The position numbers and the translations under genes were made by a program. From Doryteuthis pealeii (lineage: Eukaryota > Mollusca > Cephalopoda > Myopsida > Loliginidae): a stretch of DNA of 64,000 nucleotides. The notes under the pieces were generated by a model. The model made no database searches. It was not told the DNA's origin and saw only the letters and a program-made list of their open reading frames with translations. Each line of letters opens with the position of its first letter. Within the stretch, counting starts at the first letter, position 1. Location: the NCBI GenBank assembly GCA_023376005.1, contig CM042138.1, positions 98,416,776 to 98,480,775 of the forward strand, given 5' to 3'. Shown here piece by piece: positions 1-11,445 of this stretch.

Positions 1-470
1 AATGTAGTCCTTGTAGGACTCCAACAACAGGCAAGAAGCAGGCAATATCCAACAGAAACTATTACAGATGCAGACTATGTAGATGATCTAGAACTTATAG
101 CAAATATAACTGCACCAACTGAATCACCACTGCATAGACTAGAGAAAACAAAGGGGCATTGGCCTGAATGTGAACTTAGATAAAACAGTGTGTTACAGAC
201 AAAATGGAGACATGTCAATACTAGAAGGTAAGCCCCAATTCATATACCCAAGTAGTAACATCTCATCTGCAGAAAGCAATTTCAATATACACATAAGAAA
301 GACATGCACTGCTGTTGACAGATTATCAGTCATATGGAAATCTGATCTCTCTGATAAGAAAAAACAGGAATTCTTTTGAGCTGCAGCCATGTCAGTGCTA
401 ATTGTTTTAGTGTTAGGAGCTTTCATTGTTTTATTCTCTATCTGTTTAGGCTCAGGAGGCCATAGAAGCA
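1..470 (+). mobile_element. LINE fragment: reverse transcriptase C-terminal part
   Basis: A degraded copy whose translation gives ITDADYVDDLELIAN, the YxDD catalytic box of a reverse transcriptase. Then come SDKT-like, FIYPSSNISSAESN, IHIRKTCTAVDRLSVIWKSD and QEFF segments typical of the end of non-LTR retrotransposon RT. Frameshifts and stops are present. It continues past the left edge of the window. Confidence 0.8.
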
Positions 471-627
471 AGAATAAATGAACAATAGTCACCATATGGT
501 TAGCTTCATCCTTTTGCTAGACTCTCCAAATCTTTGGTTAGTTCCTCATTCTCTGATCATAGTGAATGTTTGTTTCCTAACAACCCAGCTACTAAAAGAG
601 AAAAAGAGACTGAATCATGAAATCCAT

Positions 628-630
<3 letters not shown>

Positions 631-682
<52 letters not shown>
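631..682. repeat. (TA)n microsatellite
   Basis: An uninterrupted TA run abutting the left end of the GATGCTGATAG MITE copy. Confidence 0.95.
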
Positions 683-688
<6 letters not shown>

Positions 689-956
689 GCTGATAGCTCT
701 TTGATTAGTGCATCCTGGGATGCACATATTTGCTTTGAATGAGGAAATTTATGGGTCCCAAATAAAGCTGTCTAACTCCTAACTTGTAACCTATCCTGTG
801 TAATTCATTTCTAAGAAACTATTGAAATGTATTTACAGTTAGCTTGAAATGGTGAGGGAAGAAAAAGAAAAAACACTGGGACGCATGTATACGATTTTAC
901 TGCCTCCTTTTAGATTTTTGTGTGTCAGGGATGCAGGACCCGTACCTATCAGCATC

Positions 957-960
<4 letters not shown>
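683..960 (+). mobile_element. GATGCTGATAG MITE, copy 1
   Basis: A short non-coding DNA element with inverted ends: GTGATGCTGATAGC on the left and the reverse complement of CAGAGATGCTGATAGG on the right. Both ends run into (TA)n tracts. It contains the same internal blocks as copies at 12675, 28187 and 40756. Confidence 0.85.

Positions 961-999
<39 letters not shown>
961..999. repeat. (TA)n microsatellite
   Basis: A TA run separating the MITE from the ribozyme-like unit that follows. Confidence 0.95.
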
Positions 1000-1002
<3 letters not shown>

Positions 1003-1156
1003 GAAATAACAGATTGGGTAAAATCCAACAAAAATGGAATTAAAAGTTGAGTAATAAAAGCGGATAAAACACAAACAACTTTATTCAATTAATATTTCAC
1101 CTCAATGTATTAACGAAGCTTCATCAGAATTTTATTTTGAGACAGAAACTGCTATG
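1000..1156 (-). mobile_element. (TA)n-bounded unit with decayed hammerhead motif
   Basis: About 155 bp between two TA tracts. On the minus strand CTGATGA (1121-1127) is followed by a possible stem II and GAAA (1095-1098), with TATT/AATA able to form stem III. The expected U after stem III is A, and stem I pairs poorly, so this looks inactive. Confidence 0.5.
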
Positions 1157-1179
1157 TATATATATATTGAAAAGGTGGA

Positions 1180-1280
1180 GAGAGGGCGGGAGAAAAAGAG
1201 GAGAGAGAGAGGATGCATCGGAAGGTGTGAGGCAGAGGTAGAGGAAGGGGGAAAAAGAGAGTAGGTGAGGGGGAAGTGTT
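1180..1280. repeat. Purine-rich (GA/GGA) tract
   Basis: GAGAGAGG-type simple sequence on the + strand with no coding signal. Confidence 0.7.
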
Positions 1281-1363
1281 ATCAATGATATGGTGGATTG
1301 CAAGTTCAAAGTGGCATGGTCAGGGTAAATGAATATTTAGATATATACATACTAGCAAAATAA

Positions 1364-1757
1364 AAAAACGCTCCTGGGCGATATGAAAATAAATTTTTGA
1401 AAGATATTGTCTGAGGAGGTGGGAGTTCAAAATTCAATGTCAGAGAGTTTGTACCATAAGTAAGTAAAATAATCAAATTTATTAATGGAGTAAAAAATAA
1501 AACAATTTAAAATGGAAACTTAGTTCTGATAACTGATATGTATGTAGTTCTGATATGTATTAGAATAAAACAAACTATAAATAAATATATAATACCGATC
1601 ATGTATTTATTAAAACTTGTTTTAAAAAAACAATGAAGACTGTCTAATGTTGCATACTCATATTTTGAGAGTATTTATTCTATGTTATGATTTTGGGTTA
1701 GGTGAAGTAAGCAGTGACGTTTTTGTTACAGACAAATAGAAAGCGAATTTCTATTAT
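1364..1757 (-). mobile_element. Helitron-like element, family H2, copy 1
   Basis: The reverse complement matches copies at 53719 and 60634 along its whole length. On the minus strand it ends in a small CGCCC/GGGCG-type hairpin followed by CTAG and then T. The 5' end merges with a (TA)n tract at 1757-1800. Confidence 0.7.
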
Positions 1758-1760
1758 TAA

Positions 1761-1800
<40 letters not shown>
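1757..1800. repeat. (TA)n microsatellite
   Basis: TA run with one CA interruption. Confidence 0.9.
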
Positions 1801-2215
1801 CTGGGGTTCACACAAAACACTCCACCCAATTTCTGCTTTGGGTAGAGGACACTTTTTAATGGAGACCTTCATAAAATCTGGTACTAGATTAACCATATCA
1901 TGTTACACCTAGTGCCCTGGAAGATATGTTGCACTCTATTAACTCATGTTTCTTTCGGCTGTTGGCTTTTTCGATAACATATCTAACATATTAATAGCAT
2001 ATCTATTTGCACCCAGGAAACATTTGCTTACAATGCTACAGTAGCATCCCATTTAGATCAGAACAAAGTTGATTCAAATGTCACTGTCTACTGAGTTAAT
2101 TCCTTTGACCACAGTTAACATAAAATAATCTTGTCCTAGAATAGAATATGCAACTCATTATCTACTTCCTATTGGTTATTAGAGTAAGCAAATAAATCTT
2201 TGAGGAATTACTTCT
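1801..2215. other. Unexplained intergenic sequence
   Basis: No open reading frame, known repeat family or RNA gene is visible here. Confidence 0.4.
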
Positions 2216-2219
2216 AATA

Positions 2220-2845
2220 ATCACATTTTTACTGCAAATACTACCATAATTTAGAATGTATTTTTATTGTAAAATAATTTCCAATGCATTTTCATAATAA
2301 AATAATTTCCTATTTATTTTCATTGTAAAATCATTTCTAATGCATTTTCATAATAAAATAATTTCCAATGTATTTTGTATTAAAATCATTTCCAAAGCAT
2401 TTTTATAGTAAAATCAATTGCAATGAATTTTAATAGGAAAAATCATTTCCAATGAATTTTCATAGCAAAATAATTTCCAGTGCATTTCCAATGCATTTCC
2501 CAATTAAGATAATTTCCAATACATTTTCATCGTAAAATAATTTCCAAAGCATTTTTATAACAAAATCATTTACAGTGCATTTTTACTATAAAATCATTTA
2601 CAGTGCATTTTTACAAAATAATTTAGAATTCATTTGATATAAATCATTTACAATGCATTTTCATAGAAATTGACTTCCATTGCATCTTCCTAGTATTTTA
2701 TTCAGTATGCATTTTTATTGTAAAATCATTTCTAATGAATTCATGATATAATAATTTGCAATGTATTTTCATAGTAAAATAATTTAACATGCATCTTTAT
2801 AGTAAAACCATTTCCAATTTATTTTCATAGTAAAAAACTCTAAAG
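2220..2845. repeat. Degenerate AT-rich minisatellite, unit about 28 bp
   Basis: About twenty imperfect tandem copies of a unit like AAATAATTTCCAATGCATTT followed by TCATAGTA. Copies vary in length and drift strongly, which suggests an old array. Confidence 0.85.
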
Positions 2846-2989
2846 CCCAATAATATATGTTTACAATGTGTTTTGTATTATTGATTTGCTTGGTGATAAG
2901 GAAGATATCTAGAAGAGTCTCCATTCCCCAATAACCAATATTAGCATTAGTATATCAAGGATATACTAACACTAACACAACAGAAGGAA

Positions 2990-3145
2990 AGACAAGATAA
3001 ACTCTCTTGTATATAGAAGAATCTCATCTATAGAAAGTGATGTCAATATATGCATGGGGAAGTTATGGACTGCCATTGACAGATTATCACTCATATAGAA
3101 ATTCGATCTCCCTGATCAGATAAAGAGAGTACTGGACAGTATGTG
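2990..3145 (+). mobile_element. LINE fragment (RT C-terminal region)
   Basis: A short diverged copy of the same segment as 1-470, recognisable by ISSIESDVNI-like and MDCH-DRLSL-like coding remnants. Confidence 0.6.
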
Positions 3146-4505
3146 TGAGGCTTAATAATAGTATCTGACTTCTTTTTGTTATATAATTTATGTGGTAGCA
3201 TAAATTGTTGACAAACCCTACAGGAATAATGGGCCATTGGCTTTCAAATCAGAAAGAGGAAAAATACCAGTAATGTTTTTAGCGATCTCACCCCTAGAGA
3301 ACACGTCACGAGAAACATGTGACTAGATTTAGATTTTAGTTTCAACCAGAAATGGATGCAGGGTAGACGTGCCACTGCAAGGTTGATTCTCCTGCGTGGC
3401 AAATAAGAACATGGGCAGAAATAAATCTTGATCAAGAAAATAGAAGTCTTGTAGTTGATTAATTTTCATGACTGAAGAGTTAGCCCAGAAGAAGCCCTTA
3501 GTCTGTATAATTATACACTGTAGATATACTCAAACAGTGTTTGTTTGAAGAAATTTATTATTTTATATTTACAAAATATGAAATAGGGGCAGACTATTTG
3601 AATAAAGATTTTTATATTGTGGAATAATAGCAATTTTCAATTCAACGCCCTATTTTCAAATTTTGATTTTTTTTAATATGTGAATTTAAAAACTACAAAA
3701 TTGATTAAAGAATACTTCACCTTTGAGGTATGTAATGTTTTAGATACTTTATTAAATGTATTGAAAAAAAGTCTTGCTTTTTATAATATTTATGATAGAA
3801 TTTTATTGTAAATAATTTCTAACATTCTAATTTTGATTTTTTTTCCCCAATAATATCAAGAATTAAATTGTGAAGCATAAGGAAATGCAAAATTTTTGCT
3901 TCAGAAAAAAAAAGAAAAATTATTTCATGCATGAGCCTCCATAAAAAAAAATTAGTCGGATTGAAATGTTTGCGTCTAGATGCGATAACTATGTCAACAA
4001 AAATTAAGAATTAACGGAATTTAATTCAAAATGCAAAAATTTAGGTTTTATGTAACAGAAATTTGTTTTTTCTTTTTTGTAACACATAAACTTGGAATTG
4101 TTCTTTACATTTCAGAAGAGCACTTTTTGAGTATACCTATCAAAAAGTAAGTAATTGTGGAAATTTTCGTGAAAATCAGGCCATTAATTGATTTTTCATA
4201 GAATTTAAAAAAAAACCTCTAGTCATAACTTGTTTTTGGCTACGTTAAATTTCAATTGATTTAACAATGCAAAAATGTAAACATTGTTTTTCGTTTATAA
4301 TTTTCATTATTTCCATAAGCTGAAAACATTTTAAAAATTCATCAGGAGTCTTTTTTAATTTTTCTTCTTTCGAATTGACAAAAGATTTTCAAGATAATAT
4401 TAACCTTTATGCAAGTTTCATTGTTAAATATGAGAGGGGGGTAAATTTTACAGGGAAAATTGGTGGTACCTAAAGTATTTCTATCTAATACAGATAATTT
4501 GCACA
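3146..4505. other. Unexplained AT-rich sequence
   Basis: No gene, RNA or repeat family recognised. Composition is very AT-rich with many A and T runs. Confidence 0.4.
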
Positions 4506-4507
4506 CG

Positions 4508-4680
4508 AATCCATTTGGTCAGAGTGGACCTGGGAGTAATGGCAAAGAAGGGGTGACTCCACACTCCCCAGAACTGGAGCCTCACCCCCAGATCCAGTTA
4601 AGTGTCATACCGACAACACACCTTTTAGGGAGGGGTGGTTTACCCCTCTACAGGGATGCAGCCCACATATTCTAAAAGTG
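4508..4680 (-). mobile_element. SINE family B, partial
   Basis: Matches the central and head parts of family B in reverse: GTGGACCTGGGAGTAATGGC, CTGGAGCCTCACC, and a head with CCCTCTACAGGGATGCAG. Confidence 0.8.
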
Positions 4681-4706
4681 GACGAAGGCGATTCTGTCTG
4701 TCTGTC

Positions 4707-4708
4707 TC

Positions 4709-4750
<42 letters not shown>
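4707..4750. repeat. (GA)n microsatellite
   Basis: A GA run of about 20 units. Confidence 0.95.
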
Positions 4751-4753
<3 letters not shown>

Positions 4754-4759
4754 CACTCT

Positions 4760-4838
4760 GGGAGATTCGAACTCACCATTAACAATCGTCTGCAAAAACT
4801 CGCTAACCACTGGCATTATTACGCAAATCCAGGCCCGT
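4760..4838 (-). mobile_element. tRNA-like SINE head fragment
   Basis: On the minus strand a TGCCAGTGGTTAGCGAG segment resembles an A box and GGTGAGTTCGAATCTC a B box, spaced as in a tRNA. It is too diverged to be a working tRNA. Confidence 0.5.
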
Positions 4839-4859
4839 AGTGAGAGAGGGGAGTAAGGG

Positions 4860-5354
4860 ACTGTCCCCACCCACGTGAATGGGATATGAACTATTTTTTC
4901 TGGGCTAATTTTTACAACCCATTTTTACTCACCCTTTCCAGACTTAACGAACGCCCCGCAACTGTCAATACTCTGGCAACCGGCCCGCACGAAGTACCTC
5001 TGAAGAATAGGAGATAAACACATTGAAATAGATATTAATAGAATGATATACCCTATCCAATACAGCTAGATAGATAGAACACTGAGTGGAGACAAAAAGC
5101 GAGAGGAAAACATTAAAGTGACCTCCTTCACTACGTGTTTGTGCGCATCATCCAGCACAATTATTATTATCCATTTAATCAAGTCCGCCTTAATCATTTC
5201 TTCAAAATAACAACGAAAAACACTGGTGGTTGCTAAGAAGAAGAAGACAAAAGAAGAAGAAGAAGGAAGACTAGGATACTCATTCACAGGGAGAAGAGGA
5301 AAGAGAAGGAAGACTTGATGCACCAGTTTGCCGCTAGGTGTCGCTGTGTGCACA
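4860..5354 (+). promoter_or_regulatory. Presumed TPC1 5' UTR and promoter region
   Basis: This stretch upstream of the ATG is locally richer in G+C and CpG than its surroundings (for example CGCCCCGCAA and CGGCCCGCACG near 4950-4992) and carries purine-rich AAGAAG runs at 5235-5310. No TATA box or initiator is clear. The role is inferred from position only. Confidence 0.35.
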
Positions 5355-5454
5355 ATGGCGATGGAGGTGGCACCACAGGAGAACCAACTTGATGAGAGTC
5401 CCTTATGGGAGTTGGATTCTTTACAAGGTCCGAGGGGTACCATAAATAATGCAT
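5355..5454 (+). CDS. TPCN1: TPC1 two-pore channel, coding exon 1 (start codon)
   Basis: This exon starts the only gene supported here, a two-pore channel 1: a cation channel of endosome and lysosome membranes built from two six-helix domains. The identity comes from the downstream exons. The ATG sits in a good initiation context (A at -3, G at +4). An in-frame TGA lies upstream at 5316-5318 with no other in-frame ATG between, which supports this start. The exon encodes 33 codons plus one base, beginning MAMEVAPQENQ, an acidic cytosolic tail that is poorly conserved in the family. It ends at a GTAAGT donor (5455) in phase 1, matching the phase of the next exon, 31.9 kb away. The joining of exon 1 to exon 2 is inferred from phase, strand and the expected position of a non-homologous N-terminus; a transcript would be needed to prove it. 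Confidence 0.7.
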
Positions 5455-5460
5455 GTAAGT

Positions 5461-8445
5461 AAATCTTAACTTAGGTCTCTATTTATTACTTTTTTTTACC
5501 CCGTTGTATTTAAAAAAGAAGAATACGCACACACGGGGTTTGTGTGTTTATCATTTGGGTGTGTCATGTGACCGGCCTTCACCGTTTTCCAGTTATGGAA
5601 GCTGAGTAGAAATAATAATAAGAAATATTGGCAATTAATTGTTTTTTTTTTGTTTATTATCGTGAATTATTTTAGTACGCTGAGGAAAGAGCTAAATTAC
5701 AAAAAAAAAAAAAAAAAAGAAGAAAAAATGCTTTGCGTTAGAGTCTGAATCTTCTTTTTTCCCTCTCTGTGTAAGTGTGTAACTTCTTCGTAATGTTGTT
5801 AATCTTTTTAAAACTTTAAATATTTCTAGTTTGAACTTATTCAAAGTTCGTATTTTTTTTCTTCCTTTGCTTCCTAACGTTTCATTGATACATTCCAAAA
5901 TTATCGGAAAAATAAAACAGGAAGAAGGCTATTCAATTAATAATGATAGATATAGGCTATAACTACCTCTTTTTTAAATTTTATTTTTCAATCAATCTTT
6001 GTTTTGAGATCTTTTTGCGGCTGCATACACATAGCACAACATTTTGTTTTTAAATTGCTCAATAAAATTAAGTATTTTTTCCGGACCATATGTAAAATTA
6101 AAAAAAATAATAATTCATAGACCAAAAAATCAAACCATCACATCCCCAACAGTACTCGATTACCTGTTATTATCACCCTCAAAAAGATCCCGTCAAAAAA
6201 GCTATTCCTTTAATTCTTCATGACATACTTAAAATACGACTTAAATCAAATTCTAAGTTTAGTCTAAAATAAACAACAGTGTAGAACCTGTTTAGTAAAT
6301 GTAACAAACTTATTAACTACTTGCAAGTGCTCGATAGCATGTGCCAGTAATTAAGCTAATCACTACCAAGCATGTAAACTTACATAATGAAACGTGAAAA
6401 CAGCTAATGTTTTTGTTTATACTGCTTTCATTGTCATTTTCTTCGGAAAATCAACCTAATTATGAAGTTTTCTAATTATTTTAGGTATATAAATATTCTT
6501 TTAATTATTTATTGCAATTTGCGAGAGTACAAAACAAATATTGTGGAACTAATTGATGTTTCCTTTTTAATATTATACAAAATTACACGCCTCCCCCAAA
6601 ATTGTTCTTTCCTTGTTTATATATTCATGCAAAGTGGTTTCTATAAGATTTCGTTCTTTTTAATTTTGCTTGTTTTTTTTTCTGTTTAAAAATGGATATG
6701 GATTTTTTCTTCACCTCGCTTTGCTAAATATTGCTAAAATATTTATCAACAAGACAATTATGAAGAATTATTTAAAAAAGACAAAACAAACGTCTTCTTT
6801 CTCTAACCAATAATTTGTTGTAAAAAGCTTTTGTTTACTAAAATAATTACAAGTGTTTTACGTTGGTCGTAGATAACGTTGAAGGTTTAAATAAGTTAAC
6901 ACAGTTATTGTGTGTTTCTGGCATATTTATGCTCTAAATTTAAACTAAAGCTTAAGTTTTTATTTTTCAAGTCGATGGTAAGCTAAAGTAATTTGAAACT
7001 AGTCAAAACAGCCCGAAGTATTTCATTCTTTAAACTCTAAGTAAAGTATGGTTTTAAATTCAACTCTAAAAAACATTGTCAGCATAAAAATCTAAAAAAT
7101 TCATAAATGAAAATCAGTAAAAAAATAAGCTCGAAGTACAGTACAATTAAGTTTAAATCTAAATTAACTAAAATAAAAAAAAATACTGGTGTAGTTTTAT
7201 TGTTTAATAAGTGACAGTACTTATTTTCTTTTAGTATCAACTATTGAATTAAAAAAAAATCTTACCTCGCCTTCATTTAAGCACTAAAAAAAAACGTAGT
7301 TTCTTTTTACATCTAATGAATGAATATAACATTTCTTAAACGACAAACATGCCCCCCCCCCTAAAAAATAAAGATAAGGATGATAATGATAAATCACTAA
7401 AGTATAAAGTTTAGATACTGAAATTAACTTTCTTTACATTGTAAAAAAACAAAACAACCCCCCCCCAATCAAAACAAAACAGTATTGATAGACTAACTGA
7501 TTGTTACTAAGTTCGATTTTCATTGGGTGCCCCATACTTTTGACCTTTTGTCACAACTAATCTAAGCTTAGTAAATGAATAAATGTTTTTTTGTTTTTTT
7601 TAAATTAAAATTTTTTTTTTTTTCAAGTATATGCCTCTGTCAATCGTTAAGTGTTTAAAAAGTTTTCAAGTATTTGTCGGTAGTTAAAAAGAAAAAAGAA
7701 AAAAAAGTGCGGTTATTTTTTTAAAAAGCTGTTCAGCATTAACATGCCATTTTGTTTTTAAAAGCAAAATAAAAAAATATGCACCCCCCTACACACACCA
7801 TCCGCAATGTAGGTTATTGTAACACTTCAATAAATAATTTGATACTGTCTTTAATTAGAAGTAAGATTAAAGTATCTCGGTGTTATTTCCATTTCTATTT
7901 CATTGGTTGTGTTTGATAAGAAGAGAATGTTTTCTTTTTGGAGCTTTGGGTGGTTAGAAATGACACATTTCCCATTTTTTAGGATTTCCGTAGAATTATT
8001 TTGGTAAATAATTCTACGGAAATTGTGTCACTTACTCGGAAGATTAAAAAAAAAAAAAAAAAAAATACTGTAAAGTTTATGAACCATAATAATGCTTTCA
8101 TCATGACATTATCAAATTTTCTGTGTTTAGAATAATCTTTAAAAAATTTTGCTAATTCGATATTGTTTATTTTGACAATTTTAAATGAATATTTGTTGAT
8201 TCCAATGAGGAATCCACATTTAAACAATAAAAAACACATTGTCAAGTTCAATGAATGATATTAATTTTCTATTGTTTGAAATAATGGATCAAGTTTTTAA
8301 AAAATATTAAAAATATTTTATTTAAGATTTTTGGGGTTATTTGGTTAGTTATTTTATTTAATGACATATCCACCCTTGTGGGCTATTTAATGCCAAATCT
8401 TTTTTATATTATTTTATCTTTTTTTATATTATTTTATATTATTAT
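5461..8445. other. Proximal intron 1, unusually free of SINEs
   Basis: About 3 kb directly after exon 1 without any of the SINE, MITE or LINE families that fill the rest of the intron. It holds homopolymer runs and one perfect hairpin (7984-8023). It could retain regulatory sequence, but nothing specific is recognised. Confidence 0.4.
7984..8023. repeat. Perfect 18-bp hairpin with 4-base loop
   Basis: ATTTCCGTAGAATTATTT at 7984-8001 is followed by TGGT and its exact reverse complement at 8006-8023. Confidence 0.95.
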
Positions 8446-8449
8446 GTAG

Positions 8450-8715
8450 GAAGGTGCATGGTGTACTGACTAGAGTCGTGGGAAATGGACTCGGCGACCC
8501 GAGTTCAAATCCTGGACGAAGTCACAGTTCACAGTGCTCATACCCTTGGGAAAGGTATGAATCCAACTATTCTCCTTTCAGTTGTGGGTAAATAGTATGG
8601 CAGACTTTAACCTTGGTTAGGCAACCATTCTAGGAGAAGGAAAACTCTGAATTCAAACCTCTTAAGTTCTCTGCTTGGGGTGGTCATTACAAGAATAGGC
8701 TCAGACCTACTTGGT
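8450..8715 (+). mobile_element. SINE family D, copy 1
   Basis: The tRNA-like head has a GGTGTACTGACTAGAGTCG A-box region and a GAGTTCAAATCC B box. The body has the family blocks CTTGGGAAAGGTATGAATCC and GGAGAAGGAAAACTCTGAAT. Confidence 0.85.
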
Positions 8716-8829
8716 GATCTATTTTCAATTTTAATTTATTTATATGATTTGTAAGCGAATACTCTTAAACTGGTAGAAATAATTTATCAACTTCATGTGT
8801 ATCAAATTGGCAGACATGATTTTGTTTAG

Positions 8830-8990
8830 TTGCAAACAGGTCTATTTGACCTATAGATGGGGTCCTAACAGGTACTACCACTCCGGGTCAGAGTAGACCT
8901 GGGAGTAATGGCAATGAAGGTGTACTCGGAGTCCATACTTGGAATGTCACCACTAGATGCAGTTTAGCGTCATAACTAGAACACTTCAAA
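8830..8990 (-). mobile_element. SINE family B, partial
   Basis: A reverse copy covering GACCTATAGATGGGGTCC to the AGATGCAGTTTAGCGTCATA block. Head and tail are missing. Confidence 0.8.
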
Positions 8991-9133
8991 ATTTTAATGA
9001 AATTTATTCTAGAAAAAGATTTCCATTCATCTGCTAAGGCAGGAAAAGGTTTAAAATGCTTTTGTTCGTGTCTATATTAAAGTGTTAATTTACCATGGAA
9101 AGACTTGAAGACTTTACTTGAATTTTAAATGAG

Positions 9134-9776
9134 TTGTGCTCTGCTGACTGGATCCCCTGCAGAGGGTTAAGGCCCCTAATGGAGCTCTGGGGTGTTTAGG
9201 ATGCCCTTTCATTATCGGCATAGGAAGTTCTGGGTTCTATACCGGCCCTTGCAAACTCAGTGTATGAGTAGCACAAGGATCTGTGCAGTAAAGTGAGGAG
9301 CTGATGGTTGGTGTGGCGCTCCACCTCAGATGCTAAAACTATCTCCTTGGTCTAGCACTAGTGAAAATGGGATAGACTCCCTCACTGTCTGGCTAATACC
9401 GACTTTAGGCTGCCCTAACAACTTACTATTAATCCCAGGTTCACTCTGCTGACCTAGAGTGCTGTTAGGGTCCCATCTATGGGTCAAATAGATCTGTTTA
9501 ATTATTTGTATTAGGTAGGAATACTTGATACCATATATCTGTAAGCAACTATTTCTGTTAAGAATAGTTACTTGAAGCCATAATTGTTTACTAAAGATTA
9601 TTATTATTAGTTACTTGAAAACATATAATTGTGTATAAATTGGTTTTATATAGGAATTCTAGATATCATAGAACTGTGGGCAAAATCTCTTAAAAAACAA
9701 TTAAACAACAAGATAAAATGTACAATGTACACAATCCCCTAGATTGGTTGACATGCCATTAAAATCAATCAATCAT
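9134..9776 (+). mobile_element. SINE family B, interrupted by SINE A
   Basis: The head (CTGACTGGATCCCCTGCAGAG) is on the left. The body and tail resume at about 9430 and end GGTTGACATGCCATTAAAAT followed by CAATCAATC. The interruption is the family A copy at 9195-9428. Confidence 0.85.
9195..9428 (+). mobile_element. SINE family A, 5'-truncated
   Basis: Begins near the B box (TTCTATACCGGCCC) and continues with AGTGTATGAGTAGCACAAGG, GGCGCTCCACCTCAGATGC and GGTCTAGCACTAGTGAAAA. The A-box region is degraded. Confidence 0.8.
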
Positions 9777-10096
9777 TGAAATTAGTTAATAGTTGTATTG
9801 TGTGAGAAAGTTTATAAATCTAGTTCAATTTGAAATAAAACTTATTTGTAAATTCAACCAAATTAGTTGGCAAATCTAAACACCCATTCATTAAAAAATT
9901 GAGCTTTTTGAAGAATACTGGGAGTGGTAAGAGATTATACAAAAAAATGAAAATGAAATAAATAACATTCCATTTACCAGAATTTATTTTAGAGTTGAAA
10001 TGTTTTATTTGATGTGTTAAAGTACATGATTGTGTCATTTTTAAAGCAGTCTTTTATTATTATATTACTCTTTGCAAGTTTTTTAAACCAATGTTA

Positions 10097-10580
10097 GCTG
10101 GTGGTCTTTTACTGGCGTCTGAGTGACAGCAAGTCTCCTCAGGTCTCCCGGACTCTTCTGAGTATTTTATCTGATCTTAACAATGCTGTTGTCTGGACAA
10201 TGTTGATTCTTCCTCTGATTTTCAATTCCCCCTGTCTGTTTTCCAAACCCTTGGAGACTCTTCCAAGGGCATTGATGCTGATAGCTTTTTGATTTAGTGT
10301 ATCCTGGGATGCACATATTTGCTTTGAATGAGTTTATTGAAATGTATTTACAGTTAGCTTGAAATGGTGAAAGAAGAAAAACAAACAAAAACTGAGACAT
10401 ATGGACATGATTTTACTGTGTCCTTTTAGATTTTTTTGCGTCAAGGATGCAGGATGTGTGAAAGGGTACCAATTACAATTGGTATCATCTTCACCCTCAT
10501 ATTCCACAGTTTTTTCAGTTTAGTTAAGGTCCAAGTATTTGTCTATCTTTTTGCTTTCTTTCATTTTTATTCTGTGGTCC
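10097..10580 (-). mobile_element. LINE fragment, RT C-terminal tail, split by a MITE
   Basis: Minus-strand translation gives VDHRIKMKESKKIDKYLDL, a frameshift, then MIPIVIG-like and, beyond the MITE, ALGRVSKGLENRQG-like and LRRVRETWGDLLSL-like segments. I recognise this as the conserved C-terminus of a widespread invertebrate LINE. The MITE at 10268-10448 interrupts it. Confidence 0.75.
10268..10448 (+). mobile_element. GATGCTGATAG MITE, internally deleted copy
   Basis: Carries the left end TTGATGCTGATAGC and right part TTTTTTTGCGTCAAGGATGC. The middle (GGGTCCCAA... block) is missing. Confidence 0.75.
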
Positions 10581-10583
10581 ACT

Positions 10584-10865
10584 GGAGGTGCCCATGGTGT
10601 AACAGTTATCATCGAAGGAAATAGACATGGCTACACGGGTTCAAATCCTGGATGAGGTTGGTTGAATTTCTCATAGCATTTAATAATACCTTTGGCAGTG
10701 GCATCCAACTATTATCTCTCCAGCTATGGGGATAAATAGCAGGGCAGACTGGGTTCTTAACTTTGGAACAATGACTGGTCTAGGCGAAGGAAAACTCTGA
10801 ATTCAAATCTGTTAAACTCTGCTTAAAAACTGACTTTGTTGTGTCACATGTTGGTAAATACATCA
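10584..10865 (+). mobile_element. SINE family D, copy 2
   Basis: The head GGTGCCCATGGTGTAACAG is followed by the GGTTCAAATCC B box at about 10639, then the full family body to GTTGGTAAATAC. Confidence 0.9.
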
Positions 10866-10940
10866 CTAGGTTAAGGTAACTTTTGATTGCATTTGTTTTG
10901 ATGATGTAAATGTTGAGCACAATGATCCATAACATATTTT

Positions 10941-11445
10941 GGTAATTTATGAGGAAGTGCGTCCCGGTCTCCTGCCTCAAAAATTGCTACCCAGTGACTA
11001 TTAAAATAACGTCCCCAGCTATGTCGTCTCGGCGGTGTTACTTGAAAGAAAACAACCAATTTAGGGCATTAAATGTATTTTAGAGGGGGGGGCTTCTCTT
11101 TTTGATATGAACAAATGGAGATGGGTGGATAGATATATATAAACAAAGTAAAAAATGAACTAATTGAGGTAGATAGATAGATAGATATATATCCATCTTC
11201 ATATCTAAACAAGAATTACGACAAATTTCTATAAATAAATTTCTAAACAAATTACGATAAATAAATAAGAATTACAACAAAAAAAAAGAAGCCCACCCCC
11301 TCTAAAATACATTTAACGCCCTAAGCTGGTTGTTTTCTTTCAAGTAACACCACCGAGACGACATAGCTGGGGATGTTATTTTAATAGTCACCGGGTAGCA
11401 ATTTCTGAGGCAGGAGACCGGGACACACTTCCTCATAAATTAACC
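10941..11445. mobile_element. Fold-back element with about 165-bp inverted arms
   Basis: The left arm (10941-11106) and right arm (11281-11445) are near-perfect reverse complements, with a 175-bp AT-rich spacer holding GATA repeats. No transposase is visible; it looks like a foldback or MITE-type element. Confidence 0.85.
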
